Shown: positions 1-12,004 of the stretch, one piece after another | Numbering within the stretch: position 1 is the stretch's first letter | How the letters are laid out: each line of letters opens with the position of its first letter | NCBI RefSeq assembly: GCF_018991925.1 | Contig: NW_024753828.1 | Location: 4,244,007 to 4,308,006 of the forward strand | Source: Homarus americanus | Taxonomy: Eukaryota > Arthropoda > Malacostraca > Decapoda > Nephropidae | DNA: 64,000 nt | Reading direction: 5' to 3' | Program-made: the position numbers and the translations under genes | The notes under the pieces: model-generated | The model's input: the letters and a program-made list of their open reading frames with translations, nothing else | Told to the model about the DNA's origin: nothing | The model's database searches: none

Positions 1-3
1 GGG

Positions 4-4
<1 letters not shown>

Positions 5-72
<68 letters not shown>
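5..72. repeat. (AC)n microsatellite
   Basis: Nearly pure CA dinucleotide run at the window edge with one CG interruption. The array probably continues outside the window. Confidence 0.97.
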
Positions 73-74
<2 letters not shown>

Positions 75-145
75 GTTTTCTGTACATCAAATAAGTAATA
101 AGACTTTGTTAAATAATCATTGCGATAATTTATGGCAGGTGGGTA

Positions 146-583
146 CAGTAATAACAGGTCACAAGAGCCGTGACAGGTGACAAGAGCCGTGACAGGTGAC
201 AAGAGCCATGCCAGGTGATAAGAGCCATAACAGGTAATAAGAACCATGACAGGTGACAAGAGCCGTGACAGGTGACAAGAGCCGTGACAGGTGACGAAAG
301 CCGACAGGTGACAAGAGCCGTGATAGGTGATAAGAGCCATAACAGGTGATAAGAACCATGACAGGTGACAAGAGCCATGCCAGGTGACGAAAGCCGACAG
401 GTGACAAGAGCCATGATAGGTGACAAGAGCCATGCCAGGTGATAAGGAGCCAGTAACAGGTGATAAGAACACATAGGCAGACAGAGCCATGCCAGGTGAT
501 AAGAGCTACAGGATGCATGGCAGGAGACATGACAGGTGACAACAGGCAAGGCAGTGGGTCAGAGCAGTAATACAGCACGAGAC
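146..583. repeat. 19-bp minisatellite
   Basis: About 21 tandem copies of gtgacaggtgacaagagcc with substitutions and small indels. Open frames on the minus strand here (repeating HLAWLLSPV-like residues) are translations of the array, not a gene. Confidence 0.95.
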
Positions 584-1432
584 AGTGTCAGGTCAGCCCC
601 ACAATTTGGACAGTGTAAGGGTCAGCCCCACAAATCTGGACAGTGTAAGGGTCAGCCCCAAATTTGACAGTGCAAGGGTCAGCCCCACAAATTTGGACAA
701 TGTAAGGGTCAGCCCCACAAATTTGGACAGTGTAAGGGTCAGCCCCAACAAACATGGACAGTGTAGGGTCAGCCTGGCCAAATTTGGACAGTGTAAGGGT
801 CAGCCCCACAAATTTGGACAGTGTAAGGGTCAGCCCCACAAATTTGGACAGTGTCAGGTCAGCCCCACAACTTGGACAGTGTCAGGGTCAGCCCCACAAA
901 CATGGAGTGTCAGGTCAGCCCCACAAATTTGGACAGTGTGTGGTCAGCCCCACAAACATGGACAGTCAGGTCAGCCCCACAAACTTGGACAGTGTAAGGG
1001 TCAGCCCCACAAATTTGACAGTGCAAGGGTCAGCCCCACGAAGTGGGTCAGCCCCACAAATTTTGGACAAGTACGCCCCACAAATTTGGACAATGTAAGG
1101 CAGCCCCAACTAATTTGGACAGTGTAAGGGTCAGCCCCACAAATTTGGACACAGGGTCAGCCCCACAAACCTAGACAGTGTAAGGTCAGCCCCACAATGG
1201 ACAATGTCAGGTGACCCCACAAATTGACAGTGTAAGGGTCAGCCCCACAAATTTGGACAGTGTAGGGTCACCCCACATTGGACAAGGGTCAGCCCCACAA
1301 ATTTGACAATGTAAGGTCAGCCCCACAATTTGGACAGTGGCATCAGCCCCACAAACATAGAACAGTGTAAGGTCAGCCTCTTGGACAAAGGTTCAGCCTC
1401 ACAAACATAAACAGTGTCGTCCACCACAAATC
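583..1432. repeat. 30-bp minisatellite
   Basis: About 27 copies of a 30-bp unit containing ggtcagccccacaaatttgg followed by acagtgtaag. Many units carry 1-6 bp deletions, and units become more degenerate towards 1400. It directly abuts the 19-bp array; the two share short GGTCA/GGTGA words but no obvious unit homology. Confidence 0.95.
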
Positions 1433-2300
1433 AGTAACACACAAAAAATTTTCTAAACGACAAGAAAATCCTAAAAACGTCTTGAGGTTCACTACTTCTT
1501 CTTAAAGGTCACTACCATAATGTTATTTTCAGTACAATAAGTTTCCCTATAATATGTACTTTTATCAAACATATCTCGTGTGGTCAAAATTTGTACAAGA
1601 TTTCCAATTTTGGTTGAGGACCCCCAAAAAATTGGTGAAAACTGAAGAGAAAGTTTCACTGCAAGAGCTTAACATACTCACCTAAGTCACTGTTCCAATG
1701 AAGAGCTGTGAAGGTGAGAAGCTGTAAAAGTCGTAAGTGTCGCTTCTCAAAGGCAAAGTTGTTATTTTGAGGGAAATTCGGCAGACTAATAGAAAATGTG
1801 CTTAATGGGAGTAGAGAGGCCATTCTTCACACGATACTTTTGGGGATTGGACAAGGTACTGTTGTCACTGGGAGGTCTTACAAGGGACTAAAGAAACAGC
1901 ACGACCTCAACCATCACTGCGTCGAATCCGCATGAGCCCGCACACTGCCTGACCAATCGTAGCGCTCCGTGTGCCGGAATGATACTGTTACCAATCCCTG
2001 CCCCTCAACACTCCTGGAAGAATCCACTTCTTGCCTGGGGGAGTAAGGTTTCCAGACATTCCAGGGAAGCTAGAATGTATTATCTCATCAGATATCCCCC
2101 CCTCACCCCCAAACACCACACTGAGGGCAAGAACATCCTGCCTGTTGCCATTGGTATAAGTAAAAGTTCCCGACGTGGTAGAATGGCGCAACCCACCCCA
2201 GGATTCACATAAGAATGCCATTAACTCTATCCTCAAATTATGCATCTCCCGTTAATCTGCACACATGCCTTGGTCCTAGGGGGTGTGGGTACACTATAGT
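1433..2300. other. Low-copy spacer, nothing recognised
   Basis: Non-repetitive sequence of mixed composition. Short opposing ORFs of 77 and 85 codons overlap at 1979-2245, but neither resembles a known family nor shows convincing splice signals. Confidence 0.6.
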
Positions 2301-2319
2301 GGTGAATCAGCGAGGCAGA

Positions 2320-2700
2320 GGCGAGGGGGGGGGGAGGGGAGGACATGGAAAGCAGAGGGGAGGAGGAGGGTGATGTAAAGAACAGTGCCATGACCACCAG
2401 CCACTGAGGTTCACAAGGGCCGTGCTAGAAGGGCTACAAGAAATAATATAAGGGAAGGCTACAGGGCGAAGACAAGGCGGTGGGGAGAGACAAGGTGGGG
2501 GGCAACAAGCAGCGGGGAAAGATGGGGTAGGTGAGGGGGGTCTTAAGGAGGAAACAAGGAGGAGGGATCAGAAGGGAGCAACACGGGGGAAGGAGGAGGG
2601 GAAAAGCTTCAGAGGGCGCAGGAGGCGGAGCTAGGAAGGGCCAGAGGGGGCGGGGCAGCTGGAATAGTGGGCAAAGAGCAGTGAGCTGACGCACCATTGG
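2320..2700. repeat. G-rich purine-biased stretch
   Basis: Plus strand is dominated by GGGG, GAGG and AAGG runs without a fixed period. The minus-strand proline/leucine-rich open frame (2434-2697) comes from this bias. Several G-runs are close enough to allow G-quadruplexes. Confidence 0.7.
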
Positions 2701-3189
2701 TAGAGAAGGGAAAGAGGGGCGGAGTTACACGCCCACTGTCGGGAGGCGACCGGGAAGACTCACTTGCTACAGAGCCAAGACTCACATTGAAATCTCTTGA
2801 ATATACAAGTGAGTGTTGTTACCAGCGTCACTCGTGTTGTGGTGATGATATACACACCATCTAAACAACACCATATCTTTCACCACCAAGATACTGGTAA
2901 AGCACTTTCTAACTTCTTAAAGAACTACCAAATTTTTACGGTAGAAAATACAACAGACTTCGATATTATATATTCTGAGAACTAGGATCAGCATGTAGAT
3001 AACTCACACACTGAATAATCTACACATAACACCCACGGATTACACTTGTTGGTGATATAATTTCCTGTGAGTGAGTGAGCTGGCATCCCCATAATCCCGC
3101 TGGTCAAGCCTAAGTCGGTCTTATATCATGACTACTTCCCTCTCACGCCTCCACCTTCCAGCTAAGACGGATGTGGACGTCCTTCACTT
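2701..3189. other. Low-copy spacer, nothing recognised
   Basis: Mixed-composition sequence between the G-rich stretch and the 31-bp array. A 62-codon ORF at 2797-2985 has no recognisable domain. Confidence 0.55.
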
Positions 3190-3735
3190 GACTGCTTGTA
3201 CAGGGGGTCGACTACCCGTCTTGTAGGACGGGATGGCTACCTCAGCTTGTAGGAGGGACGGGGATGGCTACCTCAGCTTGTAGGAGGGACGGGGATGGTT
3301 ACCTCAGTTTTGTAGGAGGGACGGGGATGGCTACCTCAGCTTGTAGGAGGGACGGGGATGGCTACCTCAGCTTGTAGGGAGGGACGGGATGGTTACCTCA
3401 GTTTTGTGGGAGGGACGGGGATGGCTACCCTCAGCTTGTAGGAGGGAGGGGATGGCTACTCAGCTTGTAGGAGGACGGGGATGCCTACCTCAGCTTGTAG
3501 GGAGGGACGGGGATGGCTACCTCAGCTTGTAGGAGGGACGGGGATGGCTACCTCAGCTTGTAGGAGGGACGGGGATGCCTACCTCAGCTTGTAGGAGGGA
3601 CGGGGATGGCTACCTCAGCTTGTAGGAGGGACGGGGATGCCTACCTCAGCTTGTAGGAAGGCAGGGACGACTATCTCAACTTTGAGGGGGCAAGGGCGAT
3701 AATTTCAGCTTGTAGGGGGTCGGAAATGTTTACCT
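3190..3735. repeat. 31-bp G-rich minisatellite
   Basis: About 17 copies of a 31-bp unit with core ggagggacggggatggctac, then ctcagcttgta. The regular GGAGGGACGGGG runs make it a candidate G-quadruplex array. The last three units are strongly diverged. Confidence 0.95.
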
Positions 3736-3954
3736 GGGGTCGTAGGGGTTGCTGCTCAGCTTGGCGCTAAATACTACACTCGCCAACACTTCCGTCGGTG
3801 CACTCAAGAGTCCTCCTCCACCACCACCACACAACCATCCTATACTGTGTACCACGCCAGGGTAAAGTAGCGACAATGGTAAGTAGCGACGGACAGCTAG
3901 CGAGTGAGGCGAGTGGCGCTCGGTGCCACCACCAACACCCGCGCCGCTACCACG
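3736..3954. other. Low-copy spacer with a consensus splice-donor match
   Basis: Non-repetitive. At 3876-3884 the sequence ATG-GTAAGT gives a consensus 5' splice site directly after an ATG, inside a short local duplication (gtaaagtagcgac / gtaagtagcgac). No open frame supports an exon. Confidence 0.4.
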
Positions 3955-4275
3955 AAGCCGGCGCCACCCTCCACCACTTACTCTCCCTCGGCGCCACCCT
4001 CCACCACCTACCCCCACTAGCGCCACACACTCCACCACCTACCCCCACCGGCTGCCCACCACCACCACCGGCGCCACACTCCACACCTACCCCCACTGGC
4101 GCCACACCCACCACCTACCCCCACTGGCGCCACACTCCACCACCTACACCCCACTGGCGCCACACTCACCACCTACCCCCACTCAGCGCCACACTCCACC
4201 ACCCCCCACTGGCGCCACACCCACCACGCACCCCACTAGCGCCACACTCCACCACCTACCCCCCACTGGCGTCAC
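3955..4275. repeat. 29-bp minisatellite, first block
   Basis: About 11 copies of a unit with core actggcgccacactccacca followed by a C-rich end. The same unit reappears at 4912-5035, beyond another array and a family B element. Threonine/proline/histidine-rich open frames here are array translations. Confidence 0.93.
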
Positions 4276-4735
4276 ACCTCATAACACCATCTGTGAGGGA
4301 ATTACCACACACGTGATCCCTCATGACACCATCTGTGAAATTATCACCACGATGTCCCTCATGACACCATCTGTGAAACACACCACGAGGCCTCATGACC
4401 ATCTGTGAGGAATTGACACCACGTGATGCCCTCATGACACCATCTGTGAGGAATTACTCCACCACGTGATGTCCCTCATGACACCATCTGTGAGGAATTA
4501 CCACACCACGTGAGGCCCCCATAACACCATCTGTGAGGACCACACCACGTGATGGGAATTCCTGAGCCCTCATGACACCATCTGTGAGGAATTACTACAC
4601 CACGTGATGTCCCTCATGACACCATCTGTGAGGAATTACACACCACGGAGGTCCCCATAACACCATCTGTGAGGGAACTACTACACCACGTGAGGCCCTC
4701 CTAACACCATCTGGGAGGGAGTTATTACACTACAT
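4276..4735. repeat. 44-bp minisatellite
   Basis: About 10-11 copies of a roughly 44-bp unit containing catgacaccatctgtgagga, then ccacaccacgtgatg. Each full unit holds a CACGTG E-box palindrome. Length varies through internal deletions. Confidence 0.93.
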
Positions 4736-4754
4736 GTTTGCTGTTCAACACCCA

Positions 4755-4910
4755 CATTAATCTGTATGTTCACTGTATGTTCCTTTACCTTTCTAATGAA
4801 GGCTTTTGTTAAACCACCAATGTATGTATTAAGTCATATATGTCCAATGTATATTTTCAGCCTCGGCTGCAGAAATTTTCAAAAACCGTTAATTATTATT
4901 ATTATTAACC
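4755..4910 (+). mobile_element. Dispersed repeat family B, copy 1
   Basis: Matches the copies at 38594, 47395 and 56965 in order: a segment with gaaggcttttgt, then tgtatattttcag, a hairpin (CAGCCTCGGCTG, 4858-4869), a degenerate AATAAA position (reads AAAAAC), ccgttaatta, and a short (ATT)n tail. It looks like the 3' end of a polyadenylated retroelement or SINE; the class is not established. It separates the arrays on either side. Confidence 0.75.
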
Positions 4911-4911
4911 C

Positions 4912-5035
4912 TACTTAGCGCGCCACACTCCACCACCCACTTGCATCAACACATCACCACCTACCCCCACTGGCGCCACACACCACCACCTACCCCCACT
5001 CACGCCATACCCACCACCTACCCCCACTGGCGCCC
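4912..5035. repeat. 29-bp minisatellite, second block
   Basis: Four to five units of the same GGCGCCACACTCCACCACC type as 3955-4275, resuming directly after the (ATT)n tail of the family B element. Confidence 0.85.
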
Positions 5036-5171
5036 AATGAGATAGCCACGGCAAACTTCCTCAGAACCTCAAACATTACTGCCACACTGAAGCCTGGACT
5101 CTAGTCACAGTGCCAGGCAATATTGTACCAGACAACTCATGGCTGCCATTTATGTATACCATGCGGGCTCT

Positions 5172-6520
5172 CATCTGTGGGCTGGGTATGGTGTTGGGGC
5201 ACTGTGGGCTGGGTATGGTGTTGGGGCACTGTGGGCTGGGTATAGTGTTAGGGCACTGTGGGCTGGAATGTGTTAGCACTGTGGCTGGGTATGGTGTTAG
5301 GGCACTGTGGGCTGGGTATGGTGTTGGGGCACTGTGGGCTGGGTATAGTGTTAGGGCCGTGGGCTGGGTGTGGTGTTGGCACTGTGACTGGGTATAGTGT
5401 TGGGGCACTGTGGGCTGGCATGGTGTTGGGCACTGTGGGCTGGGTATGGTGTTGGGGCAACTGTAGGTTAGGCACTGTGCTGGGTGGTGTTGGCACTGTG
5501 GACTGGGGTTGGCACTGTGGGCTGGGCAGGTGTTGGCACTGTGGGGGTGTGGTGTGGGGCACTGTGGGCTGGGTATGGTGTTGGGGCACTGTGGGCTGGG
5601 TATAGTGTTAGGGCACTGGCTGGGTGTGGTGTTGGGGCACTGTGGACTGGGTATAGTGTTAGGGCACTGTGGGCTTGTATAGTGTTAGGGCACTGTGGGC
5701 TGGGTATAGTGTTAGGGCTGTGGGCTGTATGGTGTTCGGGCACTGTGGGCTGGGTATAGTATTGGGGCACTGTGGGCTGGGTATAGTGTTAGGGCACTGT
5801 GGGCTGGGTATGTGTTAGCACTGTGGGCTGGGTGGTGTTCGGGCACTGGGCTGGGTATGGTGTTCGGGCACTGTGGGCTGGGTATAGTGTTGGGGCACTG
5901 GGCTGGGCAGTTAGGGCACTGTGGGCTGGGTATAGTGTTGCAAGGACGAGTGGGGCACTGTGGGCTGGGTATAGTGTTAGGGCACTGTGGGCTGGGTAGT
6001 GTTGGGGCACTGTGGACTGGGTATAGTGTTGGGGCACGGTGGCTGGGTATAGTGTTGAGGCACTGTGGACTGTATAGTGTTAGGGCACTGTGGGCTGGGT
6101 ATGGTGTTAGGGCACTGTGGGCTGGGTATGTGTTAGGGCACTGTGGGCTGTGGTGTTGGGGCACTGTGGGCTGGGTATGTGTTAGGGCACTGTGGGTTGG
6201 GTGGTGTTCGGGCACTGTGGGCTGTGGGTGTGTGTTGGGGCACTGTGGGCTGGGTATAGTGTTAGGCACTGTGTGGGTATGGTGTTAGGGCACTGGGGCT
6301 GGGGTGGTGGCACGGCTGGGTATAGTGTTAGGCACTGTGGGCTGGGTATAGTGTTAGGCACTGTGGGTTGGGTATGGTGTTCGGGCACTGTGGGCTGGGT
6401 ATAGTGTTGGGCCTGGGTTGGGTATGTTAGGGCAATGTGGGCTGGGTATAGTGTTGGGGCACTGTGGACTGGGTATAGTGTTAGGGCACTGTGGGCTGGG
6501 TATGGTGTTCGGGCACTTAC
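5172..6520. repeat. 27-bp minisatellite, about 50 copies
   Basis: Unit of 27 bp with core gggcactgtgggctgggtat plus agtgtta. Variants swap atagtgtta, atggtgttg and atggtgttcg endings. Because 27 is a multiple of three, long frames stay open on both strands (for example a repeating PNTIPSPQC on the minus strand). These are not genes. Scattered 1-8 bp deletions break the frames. Confidence 0.97.
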
Positions 6521-6590
6521 CCTCCTGGATCCGGTGTAGTAAAAAAAAGCCATCACAACAATCAACAATATTAATAAAAATACAAGAACA
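6521..6590 (-). CDS. Candidate 70-nt exon encoding a transmembrane helix
   Basis: On the minus strand an acceptor (ttcctttcag, 6600-6591) precedes 70 nt ending in AGG followed by GTAAGT (6520-6515), a consensus donor. The frame reads VLVFLLILLIVVMAFFYY followed by TGSRR: an 18-residue hydrophobic helix plus a short positive stop-transfer segment. It enters in phase 2 and leaves in phase 0. The same frame has a stop shortly upstream of the acceptor, so the exon would depend on splicing. The 27-bp array would then be intronic. T-rich DNA encodes hydrophobic residues by chance, so this may be coincidence. Confidence 0.3.
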
Positions 6591-6599
6591 CTGAAAGGA

Positions 6600-7960
6600 A
6601 TACGCCATCATTCCTCTGTTGTGTTGATACCTGGAGTGAATCGTGACGAGATGCTCCCAACAATGGCACATGAGCCTACGAGGATAACAGGGAAGACCTA
6701 ACCTAACCCAACTTATATAGGGTGTCCCAGAATAATGTCCCTGCCTCCCTTCCCTGCTTCTCCCCCCTCCCTGCCTGCTCCCTGCTTGCCCCTCTGCCCC
6801 TGAAATCAACAAAACTAACCTCACAATAAGTCAGTCAGTCAGTTGGTTCCCGTTGGTCGTTCGCTTCACCAAGTCTGAAAGAACAAGACGAAAATAAATA
6901 AATATATGTTATAATTTATATCTTAAAGTAACAAGTAACATTAACTGACAGAAATAGAGACAGGAAGTATAGACAGAGACATAAACAGGAAGCATGGACA
7001 GACACTCCTAGACAGTCATTGTCTGGGATGGCGAGGGTCTCTCTCTCATTCATCAAATTCATTTCATTCCATTGCTGTTTATCCCTTTTGTTATAGTTTG
7101 AGTAAAAAGGTTGGTACAAAGCCACGTGTCCTCGTGCTTGTGTGTGGGCTAGAGGAATACTTGGAAAATGAATAGGGAAGAATTGATGCTGGTTGACAAT
7201 AATGAGTAAACTGAGGGTAAAGGAGAGACTGGGATGGATGAGTGGAATTACAAGATGTGTCCCCAGAGCTGTACTAACACTGGGAGGATTAGACAACTCG
7301 AAAACCAACCCTCCCACATTGACTCTACAATACGTAAATGAACATAATATTGTTTTTTTTTTAATTTCTACTGTATTTATGTCCTTAGATATAAAAAGTA
7401 AACAACAGAATACCAAGTTTCTTCCCGCTAAGATATGTTTCAAACTACTAAATACTCCCCACTTTCAATATCATCTTAATACTGTTCAATATTTTCGTTG
7501 GTAAACACTCGATGATCGTACGTCACACACTAAAAGGACATCGAATCGATCTAGGAGGAAGCACTCAGGCTCTCGACCACCCCGGCAAGATATGAGTAAC
7601 CGTAACAAATACAGCAACTGAGGCAAAAATATCCAACTGGGTGCTTATCTGAGACATCCATTTATGAGCGAGAGAGAGACACAGTGACAGTTAATCCATA
7701 AAGGCAATAACTTAGACGGTCCACACACCCATACATGAGCAATGGTTCCGGATTCCATCGTCAAAATCACCACTTGGGTATGACAAGAGCCTAGAGCACA
7801 GCATCCTGGCCAAGGGGAATTACCCCTTAGGCCAAGTGGTCATAGGAAACAGTGTGGTACTGGGATCATCTTAATAGGTGCCGTCCATCCCAGGGGCTGG
7901 TTGAGGAGGAGCACAACCACTTGTCCGCGCCCACAACATGAAGCATCATTTTGTTCTCCT
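6600..7960. other. Low-copy spacer with one long unassigned ORF
   Basis: Mostly AT-rich unique sequence. Minus-strand 7443-6916 is open for 175 codons, which is long for unique DNA, but the translation is rich in L, S, C and F without recognisable domain, signal or repeat. I do not call it a gene. A short telomere-like word (cctaacctaaccc) lies near 6703. Confidence 0.45.
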
Positions 7961-7961
7961 T

Positions 7962-8430
7962 CTCACTACACACACACTACACATCCTACACACCCCACAC
8001 ACTACATCCCACACACTACACACCCCACACACTCACACATCCCACACACTACACACCCCACACACCACACATCCTACACTACAAATCCCACACACCACAC
8101 ATCCCATACCACACATCCCACAAATCCCACACACCCCACACATCCCACACACCACACCCCACACATCCCACAAATCCCCACACACACACCCTACACACCA
8201 CACATCCCACACACCACAACCCACACACACACACCCACACATCCCACATACCACACATCCCACAAATCCTACACACACACCCCACACACTACACATCCCA
8301 CACATCCCACAACCACACACACCACACACACACACTACACATCCTACACATCCTACAAATCCTACACACTACACACCCTACACATCCTACATACTACAAA
8401 TTCTATATCCTAAACATCCTCCACAGTCAA
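7962..8430. repeat. CAC-rich degenerate array
   Basis: Irregular repetition of cacacatcccacacac with variants tacacatcc and caaatcc, drifting to tacacatcctacaaatcc at the end. Histidine/threonine/proline-rich open frames on the plus strand, including the first half of a 368-codon frame, are array translations. Confidence 0.93.
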
Positions 8431-8529
8431 CCTTTTGCACGCTACACATCATTCAAAATACACACACTGTACTACACCCTACACACATTCCATATTTATT
8501 ATCACAAACTACCCGCTCCCGGGGAAGCG

Positions 8530-8965
8530 AGTCACACCCCAGGGGGGCACTCAACAGGGGAGGCTAGTCACACACTCAACAGGGGAAGGCGAGTCACACA
8601 CTCAACAGGGGAGGCAGGTCACACCTTAACAGGGGGAGGCGAGTCACACCAACAGGAGGAGGTGAGTCACACACTAACAGGGGAGGCTAGTCACACACTC
8701 AACAGGGGGAGCGAGTCACACACTAACAGGGGAGGCGAGCTCACACTCAACAGGAGGAGGCGAGTCACACACTCAACAGGGGAGGCGAGTCACACACTAA
8801 CAGGGAAGGCGAGTCACACACTCAACAGGGGGAGGCGAGTCACACACTCAACAGGGGAGGCGGAGTCACACACTCAACAGGGGGGGCTAGTCACACACTC
8901 AACAGGGGGAGGCGAGTCACACACTCAACATGAGGAAACACTCAATAGGGGGGAGGCAGGGAGGC
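8530..8965. repeat. 25-bp minisatellite
   Basis: About 17 copies of ggggaggcgagtcacacact plus caaca. Copies differ by single-base indels, particularly in the G-run. Confidence 0.95.
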
Positions 8966-9607
8966 AGATGGGTGCTAACTGTCCCCCTCCACTGATCAAA
9001 TTAGGATGGCGAGGGATAAATGGGGTGTGTCAAGGCGTCGTCCATTCTCCAGATTAAGTGACGTTTAAGTAAATGTTACAAGAGGGGCCTCGAGGGCCTC
9101 CTGTCCCGGGCCGTGTGTGTGTGTTGCATCACTGGATCAGGTAAAGGAGAGCCAAGATGCGTGGTTCCAGCCTGCACTCCCGCCTCCCCACATAAATCAA
9201 CTCACGCGCAGCCATTATCCAACTCATCATACTTCTTCTCATCACCAAAACCCCTATACCCCCAAAAGTCGTATGGCGATAGAAGAGTGGCGACGGGGAC
9301 AGGCAGAGATAATTGCCGGGAGTCTCTAGTCACAACTCTGCACATGGCGGTACAGCTAAGATGGTCGTTTATGCACTGGGATCTAGGCAGCAGTGCAATC
9401 AGTTCCTGTCTGTGCGACTGAGCAGCCCTTTCGAGAAGCCACTCTGCTCACCCCACATGGGGGGGGGCTTGAGAAAGGTGCCTTAAACACAGCCTGCCAA
9501 AAGAACCAACCTGAGTGGGCGACCGCACCCAGCAAGGTCATCCTTCTGCGGTCGAAAACACAATCATAATCACAGATCATACCAAAAAACAAACTATATA
9601 AATTCTT

Positions 9608-10330
9608 ATGGTCGCTGCATGGAATGTAAGGACCCTTCTGGATAAAGGCACAGATGAGTGTCCTGAAAGATGAACCGACCCTTTTGGCAAAAGAGCTGGC
9701 TAGGTATAGCATCGACCTTTCAGCCATTAGTGAGTCCCAGCTCCCAGACGAGGGTCGACTCACAGAACGGGGGTCTGGCTATGCCTTCTTCTGGAAGGGT
9801 AAGCCTGCTGTGAAGAGAAACCGCATCTATGGAGTTGGCAATGCATCAACGAGCGCCTCATGACACTCTGAGTCCACTTTTCATCAGTGCATACGCCCCA
9901 ACACAAGATGCAGAGGATGACATCAAGGAGGCCTTTTACGCCGACCTTGACAGAGTGCTAACCTCTATCCCCAGAAGATAAGGTTGTGTTCCTTGGTGAC
10001 TTCAATGCTAGAGTTGGCAGAGATGCCGAAATTTGTCAAGGAATCATAGGGAGATGTGGACTAGGCAAATGTAATCCCAAAGGCCTACTCCCCCTCAACA
10101 AGTGTGCAGCACACAATCTCACTATCACCAATACCTTGTTTAGGCAGGCCACCAAGTTCAAGGGTTCGTGGCAACACCCACAATCCAAATACTGGCATCT
10201 CATTGACTACATCATTGTCAGAGAGAGATCGCCGAGATGTCCTATCACCTGAGCCATGCGTGGCTCAGACCACTGTGACACTGATCACCGGCTTGTCAGG
10301 CAAGCTCTCACTTCACATAGCCCCAAAACA
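9608..10330 (+). pseudogene. LINE endonuclease domain, broken
   Basis: APE-type endonucleases nick target DNA to prime reverse transcription. The region begins MVAAWNVRTLLDKGTDE (9608), stops at a TGA near 9671 and continues in another frame with LARYSIDLSAISESQLPDEG (the catalytic-glutamate region). GDFNARVG lies near 9995 and HLIDYIIVRER near 10195. A TGA at 10250-10252 precedes MRGSDHCDTDHRLVR, so the catalytic SDH triplet (10265-10273) survives downstream of the stop. The ancestral domain is clear but no functional protein can be made. Confidence 0.88.
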
Positions 10331-10720
10331 GCGAAGGCTACAAGGTTTTAACACTGAGCGTCTGGAAGATCCAGCGGTAGCATAATCTTTCAGAGAACAG
10401 CTCGAACATGGGCTGATAAACAACCCAAATCCTAGTGCCCAAAGAGGTATTCTCGACACTGTCATGACAAAAACCTGCAGAGACCCTTGGCTAGATCGAG
10501 AATACCAGGACTGGTTTGATGAGAATGACCAAGAAATCAATGTACTTCCGATGACAAACATGCTGCTGTAACTGACTGGCAAAACAACCCTCAGTCTGAT
10601 ACCTTCTGCAAGAAGAAAGCGGTGGCCCAGCACAAACTTCTCAATCAAAAGAATGGCTGGTTTAAAAATATAGCACGTGAAACGCAAAAACTTGCAGATC
10701 AACACAAGATGCGCTAATTT

Positions 10721-11780
10721 TTGAATTCCACTAAATCATTTTATGGGCCGATCACTCATGGCGAAGCCTCCCTCTGCTCATCCGGCAGTAATTCCCTAAT
10801 TAAATACGAAGAAGGCCTCCTTCAGTGCTGGAAAGAGCTCTACTATTCGGTGCTCAATCAAAACACCGATGTGGATGCCCTGACTACCCAGCAGGTCCCT
10901 CAGCATCCAGAGCTGACCCACCATAGATATCTTCTATCCTCGGATGAGGTAACTACTGCCATTAAACTAATGAAAAATAACAAAGCCTCAGGGCCTGATG
11001 GAATCCCAGCCGAGGTGTATAAAGCAGGAGGACCTCTCCTGGAGAATATATGGGACAAGGAAAATCCCCAAGCTCTTAAAGACGCCTCCATCATCAATAT
11101 TTATAAGAACAGGGGAGACCGGTTAGACTGTGGCAACTACCGTGGGATCTCGCTGCTGTCCGTAGCTGGCAAGATTATAGCCCAAATCCTTCAAAACAGA
11201 CTTCTTCTTGAGGTGAATACCTTCCTCCCAGAATCTCAATGTGGCTTTAGACCATCACGTGGCACCACTGACATGATCGTTGTTGCCCGCCAGATACAGG
11301 AAAAGTGCAGAGAACAGTCGTGACCTGTACATGGCCTTTATTGACCTAACCAAGGCCTTCGACTTGGTCAACAGGGCAGCCCTATGGGGAACCCTCAATC
11401 TTTTTGGCTGCCCACCAAAATTCATTGCCACTGTGAGGCAACTCCACAATGGCATGAACGGCAGTGTCCTGTACAACGGCACACAGTCTGAGTTTTTCCC
11501 CATCCAAACGGGGATAAAACAAGGACGTGTATTGGCACCAACTCCATTTTCTTGGCTGCCTTGCTCATGCCAATGCCAATTTAGCTGGCTGGGTGGACAT
11601 TCAGTACTGGATGAAGGGCATTTTCAACATAAGACAACTCCAGGCAGGAACAAAGGTGTCGGCAGCTTTCATTACTGTACTTCAGTGTGCGGACAACCTC
11701 ACCCTTGTCGCTCACACTGAATGCATCCTACAGATCCTGAACAGCCGATGCAGCTGCGTATGCACACTTCGGCCTTGAGG
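10721..11780 (+). pseudogene. LINE reverse transcriptase domain, broken
   Basis: The first block (10721-11323) includes NNKASGPDGIPAEVYKAGG, then NYRGISLLSVAGKI and LPESQCGFRPSRGTTDMI, classic non-LTR RT motifs. A frameshift near 11320 leads to DLYMAFIDLTKAFDLVNRA, with the motif A aspartate in FIDLTKAFD. GIKQGRVLAPT follows, then further frameshifts near 11550. The catalytic YADD/FADD box is CADN at 11686-11697 (within LQCADNLTLVAHT), so one metal-binding aspartate is lost. The RT is dead by both frame and active site. Confidence 0.92.
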
Positions 11781-12004
11781 AGAATGTATGTAAGACTCAG
11801 ATTCCTCTTCGGCCTGCCCCTGGTTCAGTCACACCTCCACCATCCATCCAGCTTAACGGTACTACCCTCTCTAATGTTACCCACTTTCAGTATCCGGTTC
11901 CACCCGTCCACCACCGCGGACATCTATGAAGATTCAACATCGATCAGATCGATCTCGAGCCTTTGGCAGACCCATACGTGTCTTCAGCTGGGGAGCTGAA
12001 ATTA

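Noticed and set aside
3876..3884. Start codon followed directly by a splice donor (ATG-GTAAGT)
   Set aside because: There is no supporting upstream promoter or downstream exon, and it lies in a short local duplication.
5076..6569. Long plus and minus ORFs with PNTIPSPQC or GLGIVLGHC repeats
   Set aside because: They are translations of a 27-bp minisatellite, open in several frames because the unit is a multiple of three, and broken by random indels.
6916..7443. 175-codon minus ORF in unique DNA
   Set aside because: It is long for chance, but composition is L/S/C/F-rich without a domain, and no splice or promoter support was seen. It remains an open possibility only.
7951..9057. 368-codon plus ORF
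   Set aside because: It crosses a CACACATCC array and a 25-bp array; purely repeat-derived.
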